Shown here: piece by piece, positions 18,731 to 26,842 of the stretch
How the letters are laid out: each line of letters opens with the position of its first letter
Numbering within the stretch: position 1 is the first letter of the stretch
NCBI GenBank assembly: GCA_002344345.1
Contig: DDTL01000139.1
Span: forward strand, 24,850-57,413
Source: Saprospiraceae bacterium UBA2365
GTDB lineage: Bacteria; Bacteroidota; Bacteroidia; Chitinophagales; Saprospiraceae
DNA length: 32,564 nucleotides
Direction of reading: 5' to 3'
The notes under the pieces: model-generated
What the model saw: the letters and a program-made list of their open reading frames with translations, nothing else
Databases searched by the model: none
Told to the model about the DNA's origin: nothing
Position numbers and translations under genes: made by a program

Positions 18731-18982
18731 AAAACCAAAACTACATTTATGAATCTAACAGCCATAAAAGAGAAAAAACAGGATATTTTTTAAAGGTTTT
18801 ATGCTCAATAATGATACAAATCTAAAGGATTTTATAAAATTCTAAAGCCCTTGAAAATATAAAAGCTTGCTATTTCAGTGGTCATTGAGAATATTATTTT
18901 TAATTGGATGTAAATTTCTGTTGCTTAAACACCAGGGAGAAAAATAGGTTACATGCCAAAAGCTGTACTTAAAATGTCAGGG

Positions 18983-20227
18983 TCAATAATCGCTGTAAAA
19001 TATCAATAATTTCATCATTTCCTGAGCTGATTTTTGTGCTTTTTCCCGGATAAATGGCCTGGGTGTTTCATCACCAACTTCGAAAATGATACTTTCAGCC
19101 TTGAATTGTTTGTGAAACCAACCCTTTGCATAAGGTTGTGAGAATCCATAAGCTTCCTCATGCGGCGTATGGTCCGGCATAGCCTGATCCAGGGCATAAA
19201 GCCAGAAGTTCTTAAAACCGGGTACAACAGACACAATTGAATCCACATGGGTGTACATCACATCTTTCTGTGTGGAATGAAAATCCATGCATAAAACTAC
19301 TTTGTTCTTTTTGGTTTTTTGTTCACGTACCATAAAATCAGCAAGCTGTTTTACCTCTTTTTGCCTGTATTCTGCCCAGTCTCTGTTGAGATCCACACCA
19401 TGAGCATTATGTCGCCAATGACCCATATCCACACCGTCAGGATTGATCATGGGGAAAACCAGGATCCTGAATTTTTTCCTGAAAGCATTGGCTAAAACGT
19501 TGTTTTCCAAAATAGTTTCAAGGTATGCCTGCATGGCAAAATGGCCGCTTAATTCAGGTGGATGCGCTCTGCCCATGATAATGAGCAAAGGTTTTTTGTC
19601 GGGTTTATCCTGGAACATATCGAGATAAAAAAGGTTCCTTCCTCCGACGCTTGTCCCATAAGAACCCAATTCAATATCTTTCCTTTCTGCCAGTTTACTG
19701 CAGTAATCAAAAACATCTGAAGATGTGATCAATTCCTGACCTGAAAGGTAAACCGGTCTCGAATCCAGGTGAAATGGGAAAATAACTTCTTTCTCGCTCA
19801 GATATTTGATGGACAATGTATCCACCGGAATCCAGCTGATCTTGTCATAACTGTATTTTGGAATATACCTGTGAGCTCCATCCTTGTATTCCAGCACGAT
19901 TTGGATATCTGCCGGAGTTTCAGATTTCATGCGAAAGGCAAACCATGCACTGTTATTTACAGGAATATTTTCTGGAGAAATGATGGCTTTGAATGTCGAT
20001 TCATCCTGTTGGATCATACCATTCAGTCTGGCTCCGTCGAACAAGTTGTCAAAAGAAAACTGATCAAAGCGATATATTTTTTTCTCCTGCAATTCAATTT
20101 TCTTATCAGAAGTATCTTCTGGTTGAGGATATTCAAATGGTTTTAACTTATAACTGCAGCATGAGTTGATCAGCATAAAACCAATGAAAAGTAAGAAGCT
20201 TGATTTATATAAAGTCATTTTTTTCAT
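18983..20227 (-). CDS. M14 family zinc carboxypeptidase, probable lipoprotein
   Basis: A 414-residue metallocarboxypeptidase-like protein. I prefer the ATG at 20227 (MKKMTLYKSS) because a lipoprotein-type signal follows (LLFIGFMLINS then CC, with lipidation likely on the first cysteine, residue 23). The frame continues to an ATG at 20281 that would put 18 odd residues in front. An N-terminal beta-rich domain typical of this M14 subgroup precedes the catalytic domain. Numbered from this start, zinc ligands are H222 and E225 (RAHPPELSG) and H317 (DFHSTQ); the substrate-binding N-R pair is in GVDLNRDW (281-282), and the catalytic glutamate is E383 in IIFEVGDE. All catalytic residues are present. 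It probably acts in the periplasm or at the cell surface on C-terminal residues of peptides or muropeptides. The two PH-domain genes lie upstream on the same strand, 118 bases away. Confidence 0.85.
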   Translation of the reverse strand: MKKMTLYKSSFLLFIGFMLINSCCSYKLKPFEYPQPEDTSDKKIELQEKKIYRFDQFSFDNLFDGARLNGMIQQDESTFKAIISPENIPVNNSAWFAFRMKSETPADIQIVLEYKDGAHRYIPKYSYDKISWIPVDTLSIKYLSEKEVIFPFHLDSRPVYLSGQELITSSDVFDYCSKLAERKDIELGSYGTSVGGRNLFYLDMFQDKPDKKPLLIIMGRAHPPELSGHFAMQAYLETILENNVLANAFRKKFRILVFPMINPDGVDMGHWRHNAHGVDLNRDWAEYRQKEVKQLADFMVREQKTKKNKVVLCMDFHSTQKDVMYTHVDSIVSVVPGFKNFWLYALDQAMPDHTPHEEAYGFSQPYAKGWFHKQFKAESIIFEVGDETPRPFIREKAQKSAQEMMKLLIFYSDY

Positions 20228-20345
20228 TTTTGACTGGATTTTTGTTTTATTATATAATTCCGGGCCCAAAGCACCCAACATTTTCGTGAAAATTGTTGAT
20301 TTTTGAAAATGGACATTTCCATTTATCCGGTTGTATTAACAGGAT

Positions 20346-21845
20346 TTACATCCATTTTCTCTTGTCAGATTCAATTTTAAACAGTACAAAGTTGCAAATA
20401 TCCTTCGCCAGATCCAAATGAACATATGGAATGTTAATATTTCCTGATGCTGTATATATTGTAATGGTAGCAAGTTGGTGTTTTCGTTGATAAATGCTTT
20501 GTCGGAGTGCCATACTTTGGATTTTGTAGAGGCGCAAGGCTTTGAAATAATTCCCAAAAATTCCGTTTCTGATATATATGAGTTCATGATTGATGGCGAA
20601 ATTCCATTTTTTATGATTCACTCTGAAGGCGAGGTACACCAAAAGTGGCCATAGTGCAGTCAGCAGGCTATAGATTTTGAAATCTGTAAAAAGCATCAAC
20701 GAGCCAAGGATGATGGCAGGTAATATGCCGAAGTATAATACCCTGACATAGATGTATTTTCCCGATATTTTAAAATTTTTCAGGTCTTTCCATTCTTCAG
20801 GGCTGACATAATAAAATTTGATACGTTCAACATTTTTGGAATTACATCCCGGAATGCTGATCGATTTGGTATCGCGGACTTCGGAACTGGAAGCCTGTTT
20901 GAGGTATACATCATATAGGCCGAGCAATCGCTTGAGGGGGTTATCAGCCCAGGAAATATATTGGATTTTGTGATCTTTTGCTGAAATTTGTTTTTTTGTG
21001 AATAAACCTGATACGATTTTAAAACCATCATTGGTTCTGAATAGTGTAAAATCATAATACCGGATGATGGTTCTGATCAGGGAAAAGGTGAATGATGCCA
21101 AAACAGACATCAGCCCCAGAATGATGATGGCTATTTTACCAAAATAAACAACTTCTTCATTGATTTGATCGACCACCTGATCTGTGTCTACGCCGATATC
21201 CTCTACCTGATTATATAATGTCATAAAAAATGCCAGAATGATGAGCAGAGATCTGAGGTGATTTTGTGTCGCACCTATCCGGATCAGCTCACTGAAAGAA
21301 AGATGCAAAATGGTTTGAAGAGCAAGTTCGGAGCCAGATATTTTTTCAACTCCGGAAGTTTGCGGAAGGGGCAAGATTTTTGATTTTTGTTCCAGCACAA
21401 CCTGCCGGAGCGCTTCTGCTTTGGCCATGCTGAGCGCAGAAAATGAAAACTCGGTGCCTTTGGAGCCGGCAGTATCCACTTCGAGTTTGGCCACCTGGAG
21501 CAACTGATGCAGAATGGATTGTTCGATATTGATGGTTTGGATGCGTTGAAAAGGAATGTTGGTCCGGGACCTTTTAAAAATGCCCTTCACTACCACTAAT
21601 TCGTCGTTGTCAATATAAAAATAATACCTTAAATAGGAGATCACAGCAAAAACAAAGACCAACACACTGATACCCGCTATGATCCAAAACAACATGTTTT
21701 TTAAGTTTTCCCTGCCAACCAGAACAGCGATCAACACCGGCCAAAGTTGCCTTACAAGGATCCTGAAAAAATGATAAGCCAGAAAAACGATTGCTGCGTA
21801 TGATTGTTTGTTGGGTTGGCTGAAATCAAAATCATTCCTCTTCAT
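20346..21845 (-). CDS. YdbT-like membrane protein with three bacterial PH domains
   Basis: A 499-residue polytopic membrane protein. Two transmembrane segments near the N terminus (about 14-38 and 45-67) precede a first bPH_2 domain (YFYIDNDELVVVKGIFKRS..., about 71-150). A second pair of hydrophobic segments (about 195-260) precedes a second bPH_2 domain (about 270-350). A third pair (about 370-410) precedes a third (INHELIYIRNGIFG..., about 418-490). This TM-pair plus PH arrangement, repeated three times, is that of Bacillus YdbT. In Bacillus the YdbS/YdbT pair has been linked to resistance to certain bacteriocins, but no function is established in Bacteroidota. Its start overlaps the end of the preceding YdbS-like gene by 14 bases, implying translational coupling. 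Confidence 0.85.
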   Translation of the reverse strand: MKRNDFDFSQPNKQSYAAIVFLAYHFFRILVRQLWPVLIAVLVGRENLKNMLFWIIAGISVLVFVFAVISYLRYYFYIDNDELVVVKGIFKRSRTNIPFQRIQTINIEQSILHQLLQVAKLEVDTAGSKGTEFSFSALSMAKAEALRQVVLEQKSKILPLPQTSGVEKISGSELALQTILHLSFSELIRIGATQNHLRSLLIILAFFMTLYNQVEDIGVDTDQVVDQINEEVVYFGKIAIIILGLMSVLASFTFSLIRTIIRYYDFTLFRTNDGFKIVSGLFTKKQISAKDHKIQYISWADNPLKRLLGLYDVYLKQASSSEVRDTKSISIPGCNSKNVERIKFYYVSPEEWKDLKNFKISGKYIYVRVLYFGILPAIILGSLMLFTDFKIYSLLTALWPLLVYLAFRVNHKKWNFAINHELIYIRNGIFGNYFKALRLYKIQSMALRQSIYQRKHQLATITIYTASGNINIPYVHLDLAKDICNFVLFKIESDKRKWM

Positions 21846-22353
21846 CCTGAGCCGTTTTTGAAATGATGAAGGATTTTATCCTTGCGGCATCGCTTGAAAG
21901 CAGGCCGGGAAGGGAAAGGTCGCTTTGGCTTCCGCCTGCTGTGAAGATTTTAAGGCTGGACAAATTGTAAAATCTGTCAATAGGCCCGGAAACGATTTCA
22001 GCATGTTGTATCCGGTTGAAAGGAACAATGGTGGTGCTTTTGAAAAGCAACCCACGCGTATATATGATGTCTCTCTGTCTGATGGCATAGGATCTGGTGT
22101 TAAAAACCTTGCTGCTAAGGCTGAAAAACCAGATGAAGAGGATGATCAGTAATCCTGCAACAGAAAACCTGATTGTAACAGAAATATCTTTCAATAAGAT
22201 TGCAGCGACCACTATCCCGGTGATAAAAATGAAACTGGTCAGTCCCCGGGTTATAAATATCACTTTGAGGTAATTTGCGGCCAACTTTTCCGCCTGGATA
22301 TCTGTAATATCAGGCAATCCTTTAACATCAATCTGTTCATTCAAAAACTCCAT
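21832..22353 (-). CDS. YdbS-like membrane protein with one bacterial PH domain
   Basis: A 173-residue membrane protein with two adjacent transmembrane segments (about residues 28-70) and one bPH_2 domain (about 80-160: YAIRQRDIIYTRGLLFKS, then VPFNRIQHAEI). The frame opens at 22458, but a promoter whose -7 box covers 22380-22387 would place transcription start near 22373, inside that extension, so I choose the ATG at 22353 (MEFLNEQID). It is the first gene of an operon with the three-PH-domain YdbT-like protein, which it overlaps by 14 bases. The two products probably act as a membrane complex; the ligand is unknown. Confidence 0.82.
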   Translation of the reverse strand: MEFLNEQIDVKGLPDITDIQAEKLAANYLKVIFITRGLTSFIFITGIVVAAILLKDISVTIRFSVAGLLIILFIWFFSLSSKVFNTRSYAIRQRDIIYTRGLLFKSTTIVPFNRIQHAEIVSGPIDRFYNLSSLKIFTAGGSQSDLSLPGLLSSDAARIKSFIISKTAQDEEE

Positions 22354-22379
22354 ACAGTTGTATATATCTTTTAATTTTG

Positions 22380-22412
22380 CAAAAATACGAATTCCGGAGA
22401 AGTGACTGTCAA
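22380..22412 (-). promoter_or_regulatory. Predicted promoter of the PH-domain operon
   Basis: On the minus strand TTG (22412-22410) is followed by 22 bases and TATTTTTG (22387-22380). The spacing is slightly long for the Bacteroidota consensus. It sits about 27 bases ahead of the ATG at 22353 and decides the start of that gene. Confidence 0.55.
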
Positions 22413-22561
22413 TTTGTTTTATAATTTGAACAGTTATATTTTTGCGGTTATAAACCATTTAAATATATTGAGGGCATTCTTATAAAAGCCGGAACAATGT
22501 ATGGCCGGATCAACAAGTTCACAATTGGCACATGATTTGTTGATTTCTCCCTTCTTAAATT

Positions 22562-22592
22562 TTTGTAAATCAAGATAAACAAAGTACCTTTG
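22562..22592 (+). promoter_or_regulatory. Predicted promoter of the ppiD-like gene
   Basis: TTTG (22562-22565), 19 bases, then TACCTTTG (22585-22592): a full match to the Bacteroidota consensus. Transcription would begin near 22598, giving a leader of about 55 bases before the ATG at 22654. The -7 box overlaps the 10-bp palindrome CTTTGCAAAG (22588-22597). With the PH-operon promoter this accounts for the 300-base divergent gap 22354-22653, where I see no other feature. Confidence 0.7.
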
Positions 22593-22653
22593 CAAAGTTT
22601 TTCGAAAAAGAAAATAAGACTACAGTATAAATAAGTAAAATAATTCAAGAATT

Positions 22654-24768
22654 ATGGCATTAATTGGTAAGATTAGGGACAACAGCTGGATTTTGATTGT
22701 ACTGATCGCATTGGGCATGGGAGGATTTATTCTCCAGGATATTATATCCAATCAGGGCATGAGATCTGCTGCAGATTTTGAATTGGCTAAGGTCAATGGT
22801 AAAAAGATAGATTATAAAGAGTTTCAACATACGGAACAGGTATTATATGCAGGTGCGCCGGATCCGGATCCATATGCACAAAGAGAATATTTGTGGGGTT
22901 ATTTTAAGGATAAAGCGATTGTAGAATCTGAATCAGAAGCACTCGGAATAGGTGTAAGCACTGAAGAATTGGTAGATCTTCAATTTGGTGAAAATCCCAG
23001 CCCGGTGATCATCAGCAGATTCAAAGATGCAAATGGAATGCTTGACAGAGAAAGACTGGAATATTTCCGCTCGCAAATAGAAAACAACACCCTTGAAGAC
23101 AGGGTTAAAGAATACTGGGCAATCCAGGAAAAAGAGATCATCAAGGAAAAACAACAGACAAAATTGCTTAACTTGTTTGTTAAGGCTGTATATACACCGA
23201 AATGGATGGCTGAGGAATTATCCAAAGAAGCTGCTTCTATGGCTGACTTTATATACGTTAAAGTCCCGTTTGAAAAATTGGACGATAAAGATATTAAAGT
23301 AACTGACGAGGATATTAAAACATACCTTGACAAAAACAAGAAAAAATATATCAACCTGGAAGAAACCAGAGTGATGAAATATCTTGAATGGGAAGTAATA
23401 GCTACTCCGGGCGATTCAATTAAGGCTAAAGATGAAATTCAGAAATTATATGCCGGATTTGAAACTGCTACCAATGACTCATTGTTTGTCATTAATAATT
23501 CAGGGAATATTTCACCGGTATATTATAAATCTGAAGATATTCCCGGAGAGCTGAAGGAAAAAGTAGCTCAAATGTTTAAGGGAGAAATATACGGTCCCTA
23601 TTTTGATGTAGATAAATATACCATCGCCAAACTGGTTGATAAAAAAGTAGTGGCAGACAGTGTAAAAGCCCGTCATATATTAATAGGGGCAAGTCCACAG
23701 AATCCTTCTTCATTCTCTACTGCTCAGGCAAAAATTGACAGTATCAAACAAGTACTTGATAAGGGTGGAGATTTTGCTGACCTGGCAGCCAGACATTCTG
23801 AAGATTCCGGTTCTGCTCAAAAAGGCGGCGACCTGGGATATTTCGCTCAGGGAACCATGGTCGGACCGTTCAATGACGCTTGTTTCCATGGAGATAAGTC
23901 AAGAAAGTATCATGTGGTCAGTTCACAATTTGGAGTTCATTTAATTCAGGTAATGGATCGGAAATTTGTAGATTCCAATCCTAAATATAAATTGGCTTAT
24001 GTAAGTGTGCCTTTGATACCGTCTCAGGAAACTCAGGATTCAATTTATAATTTTGCATCAGAATTATTGATTGCAAGCAGTGATATGGTAGATCTGGAAG
24101 CAAATGCCAAAAAAAATGGAATGGAATTGAAGGAATCCAATCCTATGAAGGAAAGTGATTATTTATTTATGAATTTTGGTTCTTCCCAAACTTCGAGAGA
24201 TATCATTCGCTGGGCATATCAACCAGGTGTTGATAAAGGTGATATTTCGGATGTGGTTTATATCTATGAAAATCCTGAAAGATACTACAACAGTCATTAT
24301 GTTTTAGTCGGACTGGACAAAATTTTCCCAAAAGGGCAAAAATCAGTGGAGGATGCCAGGAAGACACTTGAAGTAGCCATTAAAAATGAGCTGAAAGGAA
24401 AAAAGATTGCTGCTGCCATTAAAGGAAAAAGTATAGAGGCAGTTGCCAAACAATACAGTGTCACAGTAGATACTACTACGGCCGCTACATTCAGCAATCG
24501 TTTTATGCCTAATATTGGTAATGAACCAAAAGTACTTAGTTCAGTTTTCTTTGGTGAGATCAATAAAGCTTCAAAGCCAATAGTGGGCAATTCAGGTGTA
24601 TTCATTGTTAAACCTTTGGTGATCAAGATGGCGGACAAACCACGTGAGGATATCGATCAGATGAGAATGATGCATAATTCACAGGTTAAAGGTGAAGCAG
24701 GGTTCAGGTTTATGGAATCGTTGAGAAACAAAGCCGAAGTAAAAGATAACAGATACAAGTACTATTGA
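22654..24768 (+). CDS. PpiD-like periplasmic peptidyl-prolyl isomerase (SurA-N and parvulin domains)
   Basis: A 704-residue foldase anchored in the inner membrane, facing the periplasm, which helps newly exported outer-membrane proteins to fold. A single N-terminal membrane segment (about residues 11-29, ILIVLIALGMGGFILQDI) is followed by a SurA-N-like chaperone region. One parvulin domain lies at about 335-440, with KARHILIG, a GGDFADLAARHSEDSGSAQKGGDLGYF core and the closing QFGVHLIQV. A second, weaker rotamase-like or chaperone region fills the C-terminal third. The architecture matches PpiD proteins of Bacteroidota, which are longer than the E. coli one. The ATG at 22654 immediately precedes the membrane anchor. 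It is transcribed alone from a strong predicted promoter and ends at an intrinsic terminator. Confidence 0.88.
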   Translation: MALIGKIRDNSWILIVLIALGMGGFILQDIISNQGMRSAADFELAKVNGKKIDYKEFQHTEQVLYAGAPDPDPYAQREYLWGYFKDKAIVESESEALGIGVSTEELVDLQFGENPSPVIISRFKDANGMLDRERLEYFRSQIENNTLEDRVKEYWAIQEKEIIKEKQQTKLLNLFVKAVYTPKWMAEELSKEAASMADFIYVKVPFEKLDDKDIKVTDEDIKTYLDKNKKKYINLEETRVMKYLEWEVIATPGDSIKAKDEIQKLYAGFETATNDSLFVINNSGNISPVYYKSEDIPGELKEKVAQMFKGEIYGPYFDVDKYTIAKLVDKKVVADSVKARHILIGASPQNPSSFSTAQAKIDSIKQVLDKGGDFADLAARHSEDSGSAQKGGDLGYFAQGTMVGPFNDACFHGDKSRKYHVVSSQFGVHLIQVMDRKFVDSNPKYKLAYVSVPLIPSQETQDSIYNFASELLIASSDMVDLEANAKKNGMELKESNPMKESDYLFMNFGSSQTSRDIIRWAYQPGVDKGDISDVVYIYENPERYYNSHYVLVGLDKIFPKGQKSVEDARKTLEVAIKNELKGKKIAAAIKGKSIEAVAKQYSVTVDTTTAATFSNRFMPNIGNEPKVLSSVFFGEINKASKPIVGNSGVFIVKPLVIKMADKPREDIDQMRMMHNSQVKGEAGFRFMESLRNKAEVKDNRYKYY

Positions 24769-24821
24769 TATACTTATATGTTGTCTTTAGAAAGCAACAA
24801 TTCGCCAGAAAATATTAAAGG

Positions 24822-24851
24822 AAGCCGGAGTTTTTCCGGCTTTTTGTTTTT
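24822..24851 (+). terminator. Intrinsic terminator after the ppiD-like gene
   Basis: AAGCCGGA (24822-24829) and TCCGGCTT (24835-24842) form a perfect 8-bp stem with a GTTTT loop, followed by a U-rich tail (24841-24851). It lies 53 bases after the stop codon and is the clearest intrinsic terminator in the window. Confidence 0.88.
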
Positions 24852-24959
24852 GACGACATGGGTTTTAGTAAAAATATTTTTTTAGTTATTCCGTTAGATA
24901 ATAGTAGAAATCAACAAAACCTTTCTTTTAGCCTTTTATGAATGAAAACTGAAAGTGGT

Positions 24960-25598
24960 ATGAAAAAGATTTTAGTAAGTTTACTGGCACTCCTGATCAT
25001 CTCTTGCGGAGACCTGAAAAAAACTGAGCAGCTTGACGGGAACGGATACAGGGAAGTTTTTTATCTGGATAAAGATAATGTAAAACAAGGAACCAGTCTC
25101 AGAATCAATCCTCAGGGTATGGTCACGGATAGCTGTAACTACCTGGATGGTAAAACACACGGAGTAAGAAAAATTTGGACTGAAAAAGGGGTTTTGGATA
25201 TTGCCGAAACCTATCAGCATGGTGTTTTACACGGCCCTTATACAACTTATTATCCGGATGGGAAAATAAAAAAAATTCAAGAATTTGTCAATAATCAGAT
25301 AGAAGGAGAGGCCAGACAGTATTATCCAGATGGCCAACTGAAAGCGGTCGTTCAATTTAAGGGGAATCTGGAAAACGGTCCCTTCAGGGAGTATTTTGAA
25401 AACGGACAACTCTCATTCGAAGGATTTTATGAAGGTGGTGATTTTGAACAGGATACCTTAAAGGAATACGATCCAAATGGCAAATTGATCAGGAAAATGT
25501 TTTGTGAAAAGGGTGTTTGTCAGACTGTATGGACCCCTGAAAAAGGTTATATTGAAAGAAAAAAAATATTTGAACAAAATGTACCTCAACCTGAATAA
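24960..25598 (+). CDS. MORN-variant repeat lipoprotein (YwqK-like)
   Basis: A 212-residue probable lipoprotein. I choose the ATG at 24960, which starts MKKILVSLLALLIIS followed by the lipobox cysteine (residue 16); another in-frame ATG at 24942 adds six residues. The rest consists of about five MORN_2 repeats of the form G-x-x-x-x-Y-Y-x-D/N-G-x-L/I-K (for example GPYTTYYPDGKIKK and GPFREYFENGQLS), the pattern called YwqK antitoxin-like in databases. In Bacteroidota such proteins are common exported proteins of unknown role, and the antitoxin label should not be taken literally. Its last 20 bases overlap the start of porQ, so the two are probably translationally coupled, which hints at an envelope or T9SS-related role. 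I see no consensus promoter box upstream. Confidence 0.75.
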   Translation: MKKILVSLLALLIISCGDLKKTEQLDGNGYREVFYLDKDNVKQGTSLRINPQGMVTDSCNYLDGKTHGVRKIWTEKGVLDIAETYQHGVLHGPYTTYYPDGKIKKIQEFVNNQIEGEARQYYPDGQLKAVVQFKGNLENGPFREYFENGQLSFEGFYEGGDFEQDTLKEYDPNGKLIRKMFCEKGVCQTVWTPEKGYIERKKIFEQNVPQPE

Positions 25599-26643
25599 TG
25601 CTTTGATAATTTTATTTTTGTCTGCCAGTTTTGTGTTTGATTTACAAGCTCAGACAGGTGGTCGCCACGTGTATGAATTTCTTGGTTTGCCGGTTTCAGC
25701 AAGAGTATCAGGTTTAGGCGAAAAGCTGATTTCTGTAGCAGATCAGGATGTGAATCTGGCCGGTGCCAATCCTGCTGCCCTCAATGATCTCATGCATCAG
25801 CAGTTGAGTGTCAATCACAGATTTTTGTTTTCCGGGATTCAGCACGGATACTTTACTTATGCGAATAAGTTGCCATTTAAAGATATGATGATCCATGGAG
25901 GCATACAGTATATCCGTTACGGAGAGTTCATTGCTGCTGATTTTTTCGGCAACAGGGAAGGTACATTTACTGCAAATGAGTCTGCATTGAATGTTGGTAT
26001 TTCAAAACTTGTCAATGAGCGCATCAGGGTTGGTCTAAACACCAAACTGATTCAGTCCAGGTTTGAAAGTTATCAGTCTTTTGGTTTGGGATTTGATCTG
26101 GGAATGATGTACTCGAATCCAGAGAAGAAATCAACTGCAGGTTTGGTATTCAAAAACATCGGATTTCAGTTTAATACCTATGCCGATGAAAGAGAAAGCA
26201 TTCCATTTGATATTCAATTGGGTTATTCCAAAAGGCTGGCACACCTTCCATTCAGGTACAGCATAACTGCATTTCAGTTGCATCGATGGAATCTCATCTA
26301 TAATGATCCTGACGGAGAACAAAATTCCATCAATTTTGGTGATGAAGGTACAGACAGCAGGTTTTCAGTTATTGCGGATAACATATTCAGACACTTGATT
26401 TTCAGCGGGGAATTCTTGCTTGGTAAATCAGAAAACATTCAGTTGAGGTTTGCATATAACCATCTGAGGCGAAAGGAACTCGCGGTCAGCAATTATATAG
26501 GTAATGGAGGATTCAGCGTTGGTGCCGGAATAAAATTTGGCAAATTTAAACTGGATTATGCCTATTCAATGTATCACCTTGCGGGAGGAAGTTCACATGT
26601 GGGATTGGCATGGAACATGGATGCATTTATGAAAAGATTCTGA
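25579..26643 (+). CDS. porQ: Type IX secretion system protein PorQ
   Basis: A 354-residue outer-membrane beta-barrel of the PorV/FadL-like group. PorQ belongs to the T9SS outer-membrane attachment complex and, with PorZ, is needed for anchoring of cargo to the surface. The signal peptide is MYLNLNNALIILFLSASFVF with cleavage after LQAQ. Directly after it comes the family-typical TGGRHVYEFLGLPVSARVS motif. The remainder is a succession of amphipathic strands ending in a phenylalanine. The frame extends to 25504, deep inside the preceding lipoprotein gene, but the signal peptide fixes the start at 25579 and leaves a 20-base overlap. Two T9SS cargos are encoded elsewhere in the window (78-7037 and 10961-12169). 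Confidence 0.9.
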   Translation: MYLNLNNALIILFLSASFVFDLQAQTGGRHVYEFLGLPVSARVSGLGEKLISVADQDVNLAGANPAALNDLMHQQLSVNHRFLFSGIQHGYFTYANKLPFKDMMIHGGIQYIRYGEFIAADFFGNREGTFTANESALNVGISKLVNERIRVGLNTKLIQSRFESYQSFGLGFDLGMMYSNPEKKSTAGLVFKNIGFQFNTYADERESIPFDIQLGYSKRLAHLPFRYSITAFQLHRWNLIYNDPDGEQNSINFGDEGTDSRFSVIADNIFRHLIFSGEFLLGKSENIQLRFAYNHLRRKELAVSNYIGNGGFSVGAGIKFGKFKLDYAYSMYHLAGGSSHVGLAWNMDAFMKRF

Positions 26644-26654
26644 TTTCGAAGTTG

Positions 26655-26700
26655 TTTAGCTTGATAGTCCTTTAGCTATAAGTCGTTAAGCTATGATGTA
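26655..26700. repeat. Three degenerate 15-16 base repeats between porQ and yifB
   Basis: Successive units begin at 26655 (TTTAGCTTGATAGTCC), 26671 (TTTAGCTATAAGTCG) and 26686 (TTAAGCTATGATGTA). They share the TT(T/A)AGCT start and related endings. They lie in the 199-base convergent gap, which has no other feature I can recognise. Confidence 0.4.
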
Positions 26701-26842
26701 TTACCAGGGTCAAAACTTCAATTTTCACTGCAAATTTAGAGTCTTTTATTCAATGTACCCGGGCAATTCTTACATACTCAAAGACTTTATCAGCTAACCG
26801 TATAATATATTTCCTGATTTCAGCCTTATTTTCACACGATCA

